Position numbers and translations under genes: made by a program
The notes under the pieces: generated by a model
Databases searched by the model: none
What the model was told of the DNA's origin: nothing
The model's input: the letters and a program-made list of their open reading frames with translations, nothing else
Source of the DNA: Podospora comata
Lineage: Eukaryota > Ascomycota > Sordariomycetes > Sordariales > Podosporaceae
DNA: 64,000 nt
NCBI GenBank assembly: GCA_017354895.1
Contig: CP071495.1
Span: 1,533,001 to 1,597,000, forward strand
Reading direction: 5' to 3'
Part shown: in pieces, positions 21,307-33,498 of the stretch
How the letters are laid out: each line of letters starts with the position of its first letter
Position numbering within the stretch: position 1 is the stretch's first letter

Positions 21307-21787
21307 AACCTACCTACCTTACCTACACCTGCCTTGTTTCTTCTTTCTGTGTGTATGTGAGAATGAAGGCTGAATGAAAGAGTGTGGGTGGTGGGACACA
21401 GCAGGAGGGGTTTGGAATTGAAATGTTATAAGCATGTTTGTAAAAGGGTAGCGGCAAATTTTGGAATTGTCATAGTCCAGTATTGACACAGTTGGTGTAT
21501 TGAACGGGAAGGGGAAGTTATGAATATGAGATCATTGAACAACTTGTCGTGGTGTGCTGGGTGGTTTGTGAGATCACGTATTGAGATTATATCGAGCCGG
21601 CTTTTTTCCCCCTTTCGCTATGTTATCAACTTCTGTTTTATTGGTGCCACCAGCCGTCCTATCTCAATTCTTGTAGCCCTCCACATATCTGTTGGGCTTT
21701 TTCTATTCCTTTATTTTCTGAACTAGTCCTGACACATTTGCTCTGTCAATCCCACATTTTATCTTACCCATTGTCACCCAAAAACGC
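21307..21787. other. Convergent 3' intergenic region, no gene seen
   Basis: 481 bp between the stops of GCP2 and the TBC gene. AT-richer than the flanking exons; it should carry both 3' UTRs. Nothing else visible. Confidence 0.5.
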
Positions 21788-23192
21788 CTATGAATAAACC
21801 CCTACCTCACCCACCCCCCTCCCCACCAGTCCCATCACATACTCCAACATCCCCCCCCTCTCCCCATACCCCCCATAACCCGGCTGATGATGCACAAACC
21901 TCCTCACCACCACCCCAACCACAGCAACCAAAACCGCAAACCCAACCCCCCTCACCACCCCCCTATTCCTCCTCACCACCTTCCCGATCCTTGTCACCCT
22001 CTCCCTCCACTCCAGCTCCCTAACCTGCTTCTCAAACGCCTCCCTCCCCTCCTCCAACCCCTGCCTATAAACCCCCTCCCCCCTCCCCGTCTTCAGAACC
22101 GACCACCTACTGATCCCTCTCCCCCAACCCCTCAACCCCTCCGGCGGGTATTCTCGTTCCAGCTCCACCGCCTGAGATATCAACCCCTCCAAATCCAACG
22201 GCTGCGGCAGCTTCGACAGCACCGAATGCAACATCTCCGGTTCATCCTCCGGTATATCAAGCAGTTCCCCTCTGCGGGAGCGAACAATAGCCGCAAACAA
22301 ATACAATGAGAAAACCGGATCCCTCGCCAGCAACACATCAAACAGCCTGGTGATCTCCCCCAGACTAGTAATGTCATGCGCGTACATCGTCAACGTCCCC
22401 GACAGCGCAAAAAAAGGTTCTGTCGATGACAGATGTTGCCATAGTTCCGGGTCGGACGATCTCAGGATATCCGGGAGGAGTCGCAGTTGCGCTATGGCAG
22501 GGTGGAGGTTCGGTAGCATAAAATCCCTGATGCGCAAAAGTGACAAGTGGGCCAGGGCGGCTGGTTGGAGGGCCGAGGGGAGGGTCAACAGCAAGACTTG
22601 GCATATGTCGTGGTAGCCTTGAAAGTAGGATAGGTACGGGTGATGGCGGAGGGTGCGGATGATGAGGGTGGAGAGGAGGGTTTTGCTGTGGGAGAGCTGG
22701 GTGTCGTTTTGATCGTTGGGGTAGTAGACAAAGGCTCTGTTGACGTCGAGCTGGACTTGGGATTCGTCTTTGTGAGGGGGGAGGGATTTCCAGTCTTCTT
22801 TTTCTTCTTCTTTTTCTTCTTCTTCTTTTTCTTCTTCTTTCTCTTCTTCTTCTTCTTCTGGTTTGGTGTCTGATGGTGGTGGGATGCCCAGCAGTAATGG
22901 CCCTAGGAAAGTGAACGTTAAGAACATGATGCTAAGGCATCGGGTAGCGGGGTCACTTACACGCTTGTTGGCGGATGGTGTCTGTTAGAAATCCTCCTGG
23001 TGAGGCGGCAAGGGTTCTGAGGGCGGCAAAGTCCCTTGTCTTGCATGCTTTTAGGATTTCGTTTTTCTTTTGCTCGGCGGCTTCGTCTTTGGGATCGGGG
23101 GGTTTCTCGTCGATGGGGTCCTCCATCTTGATGGGCTTTTCGTCAAAGTCGGCCGTGTTGGTTTCAGGCTCGGGGCCTAGCATCATATCCAT
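21788..23192 (-). CDS. GYP8: TBC-domain Rab GTPase-activating protein, TBC1D20/Gyp8 type, membrane-anchored
   Basis: Stimulates GTP hydrolysis by a Rab (Ypt1/Rab1 class in relatives) on early secretory membranes. Two exons (23192-22961, 22902-21788) give 448 residues. The ATG used starts M-D-M-M-L-G-P-E; the frame is open further 5' but without an upstream ATG. TBC landmarks: RQQAWPLLLGIPP, DVNRAFVYYPN, the catalytic-finger motif YLSYFQGYHDICQ, and LLARDPVFSLYLFAAIV. The first landmark is created by the splice (T|GG gives the Trp). A Glu/Lys-rich insert coded by a GAA/GAG run lies between the first two motifs. Near the C-terminus a hydrophobic segment (GVVRGVGFAVLVAVVGVVV) predicts a tail anchor, as in Gyp8. 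TBC identity is firm; the exact orthologue name is less so. Confidence 0.87.
22801..22859. repeat. TTC/TTT-rich microsatellite coding for poly-Glu/Lys
   Basis: Imperfect TTC repeat on the plus strand, read as GAA/GAG/AAA in the TBC gene. It produces an acidic insert at the start of the TBC domain and stays in frame. Confidence 0.85.
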
Positions 23193-24903
23193 TTTCTCTC
23201 TTTTAACCCTTTCTCTGAGCTCATGCACAGCTTGCCGGTGTTAGCGGATGAGTGAAGTTTCGGATCCGGGGCGTGGGGTTTGTTTGATATTGCGATGATG
23301 GGTTAGGCAAGTCTGGCCTAGACGTGGAGAGAGTGCCCAATCAGGGATGGACGGCGGCACCAAGTCTGAGTTGAGGGATGAGGCTGGTAGAAATGACCGA
23401 GCCCTTGCCGTAGGTTTGACTTATAGACAAGCGTCTCACCATCTGTCCGGTCCAGTTTGAAGCTTCGTATCTCGCAGCTTGCGAGTGTGTGTGAGTGAAG
23501 GGGGTGTCTGTCGTGTGCTAGCGCCGGAGATACATGGACAGGGGGTGCTGGAGAAGGCCAGCAAGGTGCCCCGTGCTTTTTCATGCCAGGGCCATTTTAG
23601 CGCTGGAGATGGGGATTCATCCGCGGTGACGTAAGAGGGATCGGACCTAAAATCGACGTCTGCCCCGCGCTGTATGAGTGTTGACCCCCACTGTACATGT
23701 TAGCGATGCCCCAGACGGGACGACTCTGAATGATAACCTCATGAGAATAGGCAACTTCGAGAAGCTCTACTCGGATCATCATTGCCGCGAGAGGGCTTCC
23801 AGTGCCAAGGAATGTCGGTGTCCCAAATGGTCTGGAGGCCCTCGATGGAAAGTGATATGTCAATTGGTATGGGTGACATCTGCTCTTGGTCGGCACGGTA
23901 CGGGGCTGGATGAGACATGGACGCCCATTGTATCCGCCAACTCACTTGGACTCGAGACAAGACCAGAAGGTGACGAATCACGTTTGTGGGATATATTTCG
24001 GAAGACAATAGTTTACTGTGCCTTGTAAAAAAGCAAAGCATTGCAGGGCCTAGAAGAAGCCAAATGCAGACGGTGCTGGAGATGGCCATGTACATAGACT
24101 AGCAGGTAGGAATCTGATCGCTTCGTTAGAGCAAAGGTACCTAAGGCAAGGCGGGAGGGAGGGGTCCTGGTTCCTCCCCGAGTAAGGTAACTTTGCTATT
24201 CTCAAAAAAAAAAGGAAAAAAAAAATAAAAAAGAAAAAAAAGAAAAAAAAGAAAAGAAAAAGAAAAACTAACAAAAAAAACGAAGAAAAAAAAGAGAAAA
24301 AAAGAGAGAAAAAAAGAGAGAAAAAAAAGAGAGATGCGGTATGTGCTTTGCCGTTCAAAAGCATGGAAAACTCTTCACTAGTTGTTGGTTGCCGGTGTGA
24401 GGTAAGGCTCTCTTTCTCTACCTATCGAGAGGGTGGATGGCATTTGATCGATTTGGCCGTGGGCCGTGTGCTGCCCCACGCGAGCACATCAACCTGCCAC
24501 CCACCAACTCCAACTTCCCAACTTCTCTCGGCTGTTGGACCCAACACAGACTGACTAAATAAAAGATATCAGAAATCTGACCGCCTTCAGAAAAGCTGAC
24601 CCTACCCGAGTATTGCGTGCAGCGCCTGCTGACAACACGGCAGACCTAAAAGACGGGAAAAGACGTACATTGCCTGCAGCGCCGTCGCTCATCTTCATGG
24701 GATCATGCTTCCCTCCTGATTCTGATAGGCCCTGGTACCCCTAGCCGTATGCACGGAAGGACTCCGCGCCTTCTCCTGATTCGGTCACTGCCTGGGAGCC
24801 TCTTTCATCCCGGGTTCAATTCAGAAAGCTCAAAAGGTGCAGCGTGATCCCAGGAAAATCCCAAAGAAATCCCGCCGCCTTGCTGTACGCCGGCAACATC
24901 ACC
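23193..24903. other. Intergenic region with polypurine tract, no gene seen
   Basis: 1.7 kb between divergent starts of the TBC gene and the CPSF-A-type gene. The main feature is a long A/G tract (24204-24335). Small open frames here lack codon bias. Upstream of the TBC gene a GCTAAC...AAG pattern just before the ATG hints at a leader intron, not provable. Confidence 0.45.
24204..24335 (+). repeat. Polypurine tract, A-rich with interspersed G
   Basis: About 130 bases of almost pure A and G, with only one T and a few C, made of A runs separated by single G. Lies about 570 bp upstream of the next start codon. Confidence 0.85.
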
Positions 24904-27900
24904 ATGGCCTTCCAGACAAACGTTCTCCGGGACGGCCAGTGGGTGACCGAAACCATCAACGTGCAGTCCATCGTCAAGAGCCAACAAGTCGACGCTGCCC
25001 CCCAGCAACAAGTCCTCAAGCCACCAAGGTGCGGCTTGCTCACCCGGACCATTGTTGAGAGCCCCTTCATAAACTCCATCCTGCCCGTCAGGATACGGTC
25101 GCCCCTCCACAACGACGTCGCTTTTATTGGGGACCACTTTGTTCAGATTCGTGAGCTGCGCCGAGATGGACGTCTCAAGGACATCGTCAGGAAGGTCAAC
25201 TTTGGGTCTCGGATACGAAACGCCTGCGTCGTTGGCAGCTTCGACATCAAGACAGAAGAGGAACAAGATGCTCTTTCTTCTCAACCGTCCATCAAGCTGG
25301 AGGACAGCCAGTTTGGGCTTCCTCCCAGGCTCCCACCACAGATGCTGATGGTGGCCCTGGAGAGTGGTGACAGCGTCTTCATGTTCGTCCGTTCCGACTC
25401 CAACGGCGAGCCAGAGTTTGTTACCACTCGCTTCGTGAGCCCGAAGCAGCGGCTGGCTCACCCAGGCTTCCACGTCGTGGTCGACCCCAGCTCGCGATAC
25501 ATGGCTCTGGCCTACGCCGAGGATTTCTTCGTGGTCTATGAGCTTGAATCACGGGAGCGCTTGGAGGAGAAGTACGCCAACGGCGAACCTTTACAGTCCC
25601 CAGTGAGATCATTCCGTCTGCGGAGCGTGAACGGGGTTATTCACAAGATTACCTTCCTATATCCACGACCGGGCGACCAGAATCACGTCATCCTACTCCT
25701 GATCGTGGTCAGACATCGAAAGTCCCGCATGGTGATTTACGAGTGGAAGCTCGGGGATGACCTGAAAATGGTCTTTGCCGAGGACAAGCAGGGCCATCGC
25801 ATGCCCGTGGAGAATCAGATGCCTCTGCTGCTCATTCCTCTGACCGTCCAGTCGGCTTTTATCGTCATATCACCTCACCAGATTGATGTATGCACCGAGT
25901 GCCTTCATGGACCGCCCAGCTTCGAGACCATCGAGATGTCCTCTCCTCCCCCGACGCCTACCCACCACGGCGCTCGCCTACCGCTATGGACAGCATGGAC
26001 GAGACCTTTCCGGCTCGCCTCTTACTTTGAGACACGGGACTGCATCTTTCTTGCAAGGGAAGACGGCGTGGTTGTGTACTTTGAGGCCGACAAGGACAGC
26101 ACAGTGGAGCGTGTGACGCCTATGGACACTTTTAATTGCAACATCTCGACCGCATTTGCCTGTGTTTACGATCGATACGCCGACGTACTCATTCTGGGCA
26201 GCGACTCGGGTCCGGGGGGTGTTCACAAGATCCGTCCACGAGTTCCCATCGAGTTTCTCGAGGCGTTGCCCAACTGGTCTCCTGCGGTGGACTTTGCCTC
26301 TACAGCGCAGGTTACCGAGTGGCATCGGGATGGCGACAAAGCGCAAAAGGCAGCGCTTCCAAAAGGTCCGCTGCCACGACCTGATCGACTGTTTGCGACG
26401 TGTGAGGGTGGCAGGAAGGGGTCGATTACCGAGTACAGATACGGGTTGAAGGCCAATATCGCGTTTGATCTTGCGTTTGAGCCTGGTATCAAGCAAGCCT
26501 GGCTGATCCCTACGGGTGATGGTTATCAGATCATCATATCCATGCCGGACGCCACGTCGGTCTTGCAGCTCCCTTCGGACTTCAGCAGCGCTGATCTCGT
26601 TGCGGCCGGCCAGACGCCTTATAATCTGAGCGGTTCGACGTTGGCGTTTTCTCACTCTGGCCCGTTTACGGTCCAGGTCACAACACAGGGGGCTGTGCTT
26701 ACCCTGCCTCGTGATCATCGATCATATCGATATGATGAGTTTTCTGGGCTTGAGGGGTGTTCAGTGTCTGATGCGTGCATCTTGGATGGTTGTATTGCGG
26801 TGTCGGCTCATAACAAGGGTAGCAATACGTTCCAAGTCCATGTCTTCAAGATGGAGCGATCTCATCTTGGTCTCGGGCATGTGAGGACGGTAGAGGTGGG
26901 TGGTGAAGTGAACAGTCTGGCGTTGACCGAGGATTTTACTCTGTTGGTTGGGACGTTGAATGAATCTGGGCCGGCGTTGGTGCGGTGTTCGCTGCAGCAG
27001 GCCACGAATAACTTGGAGGTGATTTCTATTCCGGAAAGTAAGTGCCATCGCGTTCTTTATTCTCAACTCGGCCGTATCTGACGCGGTTGTTAGTCCTGGC
27101 CGAACACACGAGCATCGAGGACCCATCCTCGGTCGAGGGAATCGGCAGCATCGTCTCTCTAGGCAGCACCATCTTTCTCGGCACTCGAAGCGGAGAGGTC
27201 ATCAGCCTAACCACCAGCGCCGACTCGTGCGCTGTCAACTGCGAGAAATTCGGAATCGCGTCTGCCAAACTAAACTGCGCACACATCACCGGCCAATCGA
27301 ACCCCGTCCTCCTCCTCACCTGCGATAACAACCTTTTGTACCTCGGCCTGAACCCTGCCTCCCGCTACCACGACCGAGAGAACAAATTCAGCAAGAAAAT
27401 CCGGATCTTTCCGGTCGACCCAAGCCACCTCGACGCTCTCGCCCCCCCAGTCCAATTCGCCTCAGCAGTTGACGTGCCGTCCGAAGACGGGATAACGCAG
27501 CTCCTCCTCATATCCAACGAAACGATCCTCCTGACAGAACTGCACCCCACCCCGGGGTGTGTCCCGCGATCGATCCCCCTCGACGGCACGCCCAACAAGC
27601 TGATCTGGTCGAGTAAACTCGGCTGCCTGATCACGGCGGTGAATTACTCTGCCAAACCGAGCCTGGCGTTTATAAACCCCAACACGGGGGAGGACATCGG
27701 GGTGCCTACCGATCGAAACGACAACCCGACTGATTTTATTCATGGGCTGGGAAAGCAAGGGGATGTCATACTTGCATTGACGGAGTGGAGGTATAAAACG
27801 TATTTTTATCTTTTGGTCGGGACGAGGAAGGGACGGTTGTTGGTTGTGAGCGTCAAGAGGGATAAGGAGACGGGTCGGATACGGTACTGGATGAGGTGGA

Positions 27901-28832
27901 AGAAGGAGTTTGAGCAGCCGGTGTATTCGGTTCTTGGGCATGGGGAGGGGGTGGTGATGTGTGTCGGGCAGAGTGTCAGGTGGGAGGTTTTGGACGAGGG
28001 GGAGAAGAGGTTGAGGCATGAGAGGAGCTTTGAGCTGGAGTCGGCGGGGGTTGGGTTGAGGGTGGAGAATGGGAGGTTGGTGGTGCTGACGGGGAGGGAT
28101 TCGGTTGTGGTGCTGGAGGATGGTGGTGGTGGGGGGGGAAAGGGGATGTGCAATGCTGATCCAATGAGGAGGAACGGGGTCAGCATGATTGAGGTTGCGG
28201 GGACGGAAGGGGTGGATGATAAGGAGGGGGGGATCACGCTTGTGAGTGACAGGGAGTGTGGGGTCGGGGGGTTGTGGGTGCCGTGGAGGCAGGTGGACAG
28301 GGAGTGTGAGGTTATTTTTGAAGCGGAGCTCACGGCGAGTGTGAGGAAGTTTCAGAGGGGGAGGACGAGGCCGGTTTGGGAGCAGGGGGTGGGGAGGAGG
28401 TTTGGGAGGCTGCTTGGGTCGTTTGATGATGCGGAGACGTTGGGGACTTCGCTCAATGGGGCGCTTCACCACTTCACTACGCTTGATCTCAAGACGTGGA
28501 GGTTTTTGAGGTTTGTGCAGAATTTGGCGCTGCTGGATGGGGAGGTGACGCCTTTTATGAGTCGGTATAGTCAGCAGGGAGGGGTTTGGAATAATAACCC
28601 CGAGCCGAGGGTGGATAATGGGTTGGAGATGCAGGTTGATGGGGATTTGCTGATGAGGATTCTGGAGGGGGAGGGGGAGGGGGAGTTGGAGAGGGTGGTG
28701 AGGAATTACGAGAGGAGGTTTGCGGAGTTGTTGGGGGAGGTGGAGGGGGTGGGTGAGGTGAATGATGATGTGGGAAAGGCGTTTGGGAAAGCGTACGAGG
28801 TTTTGGAGTACTTTTTGAGGCCGGTGTTATGA
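24904..28832 (+). CDS. CPSF-A/DDB1 family protein with MMS1-type N-terminus
   Basis: Large beta-propeller protein of the CPSF160/DDB1/Mms1 superfamily; relatives act as scaffolds in ubiquitin ligases or RNA processing. Two exons (24904-27037, 27094-28832) give 1,289 residues. The ATG at 24904 has a good ACC context. The N-terminal half resembles the MMS1_N region: CGLLTRTIVESPFINSILPVRIRS, HVVVDPSSRYMALAYAEDFFVVYELE, and PLWTAWTRPFRLASY. The C-terminal half contains YFYLLVGTRKGRLLVVSV and HHFTTLDLKTWRFLRFVQNLALL, like the CPSF-A domain. It is not DDB1 or CPSF160 itself by any motif I recognise; a 'thermotolerance protein'-type annotation is used for similar fungal proteins. Composition swings sharply from C-rich to G-rich codons within each exon. 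Confidence 0.75.
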
Positions 28833-29911
28833 TTTTAGAGGGAGGGGGATACATAGCGTTGCTTTTGATACACGATATAGGTACGAGACAGCAGAATTCA
28901 TCATCTAACATACAGCAGGCTGATGTTGTTGGCTCAGGTCAGGGGCTCATATAGGGGGGTGATTATGGCCATAAACTCGGATAATTGCATTGATTGATGT
29001 TACGAGATAAGATATTGCTGTATTGAGAAAACACACAAAAAAATGAGCCCCGCACTGACAAAAAAGCTCTGGGCATTGATTTTCTACACTTTTTTTGTGC
29101 CGCCGCACACAACCACCACTGCGTCATTGTCTGTCGGCCGAGTGAGGCGACTCTGGTGAGACTAGACCTAAATCGGGTCCGGCAAGTGACAGCGAGTGAC
29201 GGCGAGTGACTCGAGATCTCCTTGAAGAAGTTCGTCTTGTTCTTCTTCAGTCTGAAGTTTGGGAACCTGGAAGCTCTCAATATTTTTCGAGAGGTGGGGG
29301 ACGGGCCCGCTGAAGAGTTTGGTGAAAGAACAGCTCTGTCTAGCGACCCAAGAGAGAACAAAGTGACCAAAGACAAGCACAACCAGTATTATAATCACAA
29401 GCACAAGTTACTATTGTATAGAAGCCATGCATTCATCCATCCTATCCCATCTCTTCACTCACATTAAAAAAGGTAATGAAACTGGGGTGAATATGCTGCC
29501 CCACTTTAACTCTAAGGCACGCTGCACTGCGAGCCCCTCCAGCAGGCTGTTCAACTGCCCGCCACTGCCAAACTCTGCTGACTTGCTCTCTCTGTCCCGC
29601 AACGACTGATTGATTTCTTGCTGTTCTTGTTGTCTGCCAACAACCCATCACACACACACCAGACCACTTTGCACCACATTAACTTGTTGTGTGCTCAGAA
29701 CCAAGGGTCCGGGAAAGTTATATTCACTTGTTTTCACTGTGAAAATTTCCCCGACAAACGTCAAAAAAGGCACCGCCCTTTTCCGCCTGTTGCGAACAAC
29801 CCCCAGCCCCACGACGAAAGTCCAAGCAGAACCACGGACTTAATCCTACTCAAGGAACCCGTCGAAAAAGCAAATAACCTTTCTACAAGACAAAACAAAA
29901 TACCGCCCAAT
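28833..29911. other. Intergenic region and eIF5B leader, no gene seen
   Basis: 1.08 kb between two tandem genes. Contains a short threefold repeat of a GCGAGTGAC-like unit (29185-29213). The frame just upstream of the eIF5B ATG is open for nearly 300 nt but has no ATG, so I treat it as leader. Confidence 0.45.
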
Positions 29912-32900
29912 ATGCCTCCTAAAAAGAAGGGAAACAAGAAGGCCAACGACGACTGGGAAGCCGAAGCCTTTGGCGAGACCCCCGCCGCCGCCGGTGATGC
30001 CCCTGCTGGTGCTGATGCCCCCGCTGCCGAGGATGAAGCCCCTGCCGGCGGCCTCATGGCCCGCATGAAGAAGATGAAGGAGAAGCGCAAGCAAAAGGGC
30101 ATGGACGAGGACTGGCTCAACGAGGTCGATACCGCCCCCGAGGGTGCCGCTTCTCCTGCTGCTGCTGCTGATGAGCACCCTGCTGCTGCCCCTGCCGCTC
30201 CTGTCGAGGCGAGCATGGAGGATGAGTTTGCTTTGCCTGCTAAGAAGGGCGGGAAGCAACAGAAGGGTGTTACTCAGGTTTCAAAGGCCAAGCAGGCTGC
30301 CATGGCGGCCGAGAAGAAGGAGGAGGAGGAGTTGGCTGAGGGGGGGAGGGTGTTGACCAAGGCTGAGAAGGAGAAGCTCAAGAAGGAGAGGGAGAAGCAG
30401 AGGAAGAAGGAGCAGGTATGTTTTTGTTCGACAAAATCAGAAGGGGAATGATTGCTAATGGTGGGAACAATAGGCTGCCAAGAAGAAGGCGACTGTCCCT
30501 GCAAAGGCCGAGCCTGCTAAGGTCGAGGAGAAGAAGCCGGATTCTCCTGCCCCCGCGGCCGCTGCTGTGGCCCCACCTCCCGCTGAGCCTGCCGGTGGCA
30601 AGAAGAAGAAGATTCCTGCTGCGCTTGCTGCTCTTCAGAAGCAACAAGAGGCTCTCCGTCGCGCCCAGGAGGAGAATGAGAGAATCGCCGCCGAGGAAAA
30701 GGCGAGGATAGAGGAGGAGGAGCGCCGCGAGGCTGAGGAGGCCAAGAGGAGGGAGGAGGAGAAGGCGAGGAAGAAGCAAAAGGAGAAGGAAAGAATCGAG
30801 CAGCTCAAGAAGGAGGGCAAGTACATGACCAAGGCTCAAAAGGAGGAGAAGGCCCGCAATGAAAGGAAGCTCCAGCAGATGTTGGCTTCTGGCATCAAGG
30901 TTGGCGCTCTGGCTGGCGAGGAGGGCGAGGAGAAGAAGGAGAAGAAGCCAAAGGCTGAGAAGAGGAGAGGTGGTGCTATGCAAAAGAAGCTCGACGAGGA
31001 AAAGGCTCTTGCTGAGGCTGCTGAGCGCGCTAGGCTCCAGGCTGAGGCTGCCGCCAAGGAGCAGGCTGAAAAGGAGCGCATTGCTCGTGAGAAGGCTGAG
31101 AAGGAGGCTGCTGAGAAGGCCGCTGCCGCCAAGGCTGCTGCTGAGGACAGCGTTGATGAGGATTGGGAGGCCGCCGCCGCGTCGGATAAGGAAGAGGTCC
31201 AGGACAGCTGGGATGCCGACTCTGATGAGGAGGGCGAGAAGAAGACTCTGCCTTCGAGGCCGAAGAAGGATGAAGACGAGTCCGAGTCGGAAGAGGAAGA
31301 CTCTGACGAGGAATCCTCCGAGGACGAGGAGACGACAGCCGCCAAGCTTGCCGAGGAAAAGAGAAAGAGAGAGGCTGCCGAGCGCAGAGAAAAGGCTCAC
31401 CAGGCCGCTCTTGCTGCGCGGTCTGCGGATAACCTTCGCTCGCCCATCTGCTGCATTCTCGGTCACGTCGATACCGGAAAGACCAAGCTGCTCGACAAGA
31501 TCCGTCAGACCAACGTCCAGGAGGGCGAAGCTGGCGGTATCACGCAGCAGATTGGTGCTACATACTTCCCTGCCGATGCCATTCGCCAAAAGACTGCCGT
31601 CGTCAACCGGGATGGCAAGTTCGAGCTCAAGGTCCCCGGTCTCCTCATCATCGACACACCCGGTCACGAGTCCTTCTCCAACTTGCGTTCCCGTGGTTCG
31701 TCTCTGTGTAACATTGCCATCTTGGTGGTCGATATCATGCACGGTCTCGAGCCTCAGACCATCGAGTCGATGAACTTGCTCAAGGCCAGAAAGACTCCTT
31801 TCGTTGTCGCCCTCAACAAGATCGATCGTCTCTACGGCTGGAAGAAGATTGACAACAACGGTTTCCAGGACTCGTTGGCTCTGCAGAGCAAGGCCGTCCA
31901 GAACGAGTTCAAGAACCGTCTCGACCAGACCAAGCTTGCTTTCGCCGAGCAGGGTTTCAACTCTGAGGTCTTTTACGAGAACAAGAACATGTCCAAATAC
32001 GTCTCGCTGATCCCCACCTCGGCCCACACCGGCGAGGGCATCCCCGACTTGCTCAAGCTCATTGCTCAGCTTACCCAGGAGAGGATGGTCGGCTCGCTCA
32101 TGTATTTGTCCGAGGTCGAGGCCACCGTTCTCGAGGTCAAGGCTATCGAGGGTTTTGGTATGACCATCGATGTCATCCTGTCCAACGGCATTCTCAGGGA
32201 AGGCGATCGAATCATGCTGTGCGGTGTTGAAGGTGTCATCAAGACGAACATCAGAGCGCTGCTCACGCCGGCTCCCCTCAAGGAGCTGCGTGTCAAGTCT
32301 CAGTATGTCCACAACAAGGAGGTCAAGGCGGCTCTGGGTGTGAAGATTTCGGCTCCTGGTCTTGAAGGCGCCATTGCCGGTTCCAGGCTTGTTGTCGTCG
32401 GTCCTGATGATGACGAGGATGACCTCGAGGAGGAGGTCGAGGCCGATCTCGCCTCTCTCTTCAGCCGTGTCGAGAAGACCGGTCGCGGTGTCTCGGTCCA
32501 GGCGTCCACCCTTGGTTCCTTGGAAGCCCTGCTTGACTTCCTCAAGGACTGCAAGATTCCCGTTGCCAACGTTGGCATCGGCCCGGTCTACAAGCGCGAC
32601 GTCATGCAGTGCGGTGTCATGTTGGAGAAGTCGCCTGATCTCGCCGTCATGCTGTGCTTCGACGTCAAGGTCGACAAGGAAGCGCAGCAGTATGCCGATG
32701 AGCAGGGCATCAAGATTTTCACTGCCGACATTATCTACCATCTCTTTGACAACTTCACCAAGCACCAGGCCGAGCAGCTGGAGAAGAAGAAGGAGGAGTC
32801 CAAGATGCTGGCTGTCTTCCCTTGTGTGTTGTCGCCGGTGGCCGTGTTCAACAAGACAAACCCTATCGTTGTTGGTGTGGATGTTGTTGAGGGTGCGCTG

Positions 32901-33289
32901 AGGATTAACACGCCTATTGCGGTGATTAAGCAGAACCCCAACACCGGGTTGAAGGAGGTGATCAATATTGGCAGAGTGTATGTTTCTTTTTTCTCCTCCC
33001 CTCTTTCTGTCATTGTGATCCCAGAAGCTAACGTTGTAACAGCACGTCCATCGAGCGTGAGCATAAGCAGATCCCCATCTGCAAAAAGGGCCAGCCGTCG
33101 GTTGCCGTCAAGATTGAGATGGGCAGCCACCAGCCGACGTATGGCAGGCAGCTTGAGGAGAAGGACATGCTGTACTCTGCCATTTCGAGAGCGAGCATCA
33201 ACTGCCTCAAGGAGTTTTACCGGGCGGATATGACGAATGATGACTGGCAGTTGATTATCAAGCTGAAGCCCATGTTTGACATTGCTTAA
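29912..33289 (+). CDS. FUN12: Translation initiation factor eIF5B
   Basis: GTPase that drives ribosomal subunit joining, homologous to bacterial IF2. Exons 29912-30415, 30474-32977, 33043-33289 give 1,084 residues. The N-terminal ~490 residues are a highly charged Lys/Glu/Ala region typical of eukaryotic eIF5B. The GTPase domain begins near residue 490: G1 GHVDTGKT (498-505), G2 [11 protein letters not shown]3 DTPGHESF, G4 [10 protein letters not shown]. It is followed by domain II, the alpha/beta/alpha domain and a C-terminal domain ending in [12 protein letters not shown]. The last intron (65 nt, CTAAC branch point) is needed to reach the conserved [20 protein letters not shown] segment. 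No defects seen. Confidence 0.97.
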
Positions 33290-33498
33290 AGGGTTAGGGA
33301 ATGGAAAACGGGATGGGGGGAAGGGAACAGGGTGTGATATGGTTTTTGGCACACAAAAATGGACGGGGGGATGTTATTTGTGTTGTTGTCACTACCAGTT
33401 GGTATTTAGTATACACAATGTTATCAAGTATGGGTATCTTTGTGGCTGTGGTGGGAGTGTTTGTTGTATTTTTCTACTGATATCATGTATGTATGCTA

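Noticed and set aside
24050-24364. Phe-rich frame on the minus strand
   Set aside because: Arises from the polypurine tract read as TTT/TTC; not a gene.
27462-28472. 336-codon Pro/His/Arg-rich frame on the minus strand
   Set aside because: Antisense shadow of the G-rich 3' half of the CPSF-A-type gene.
29618-29911. Open frame continuing upstream of the eIF5B start for almost 300 nt
   Set aside because: It contains no ATG before 29912, and the conserved MPPKKK start fits 29912; treated as leader.
30378-32765. Leucine-rich open frame of about 795 codons on the minus strand
   Set aside because: It lies exactly opposite the eIF5B coding region. The Leu/Ser richness is the mirror of Lys/Glu/Ala codons with strong third-base bias; no domain is recognisable.
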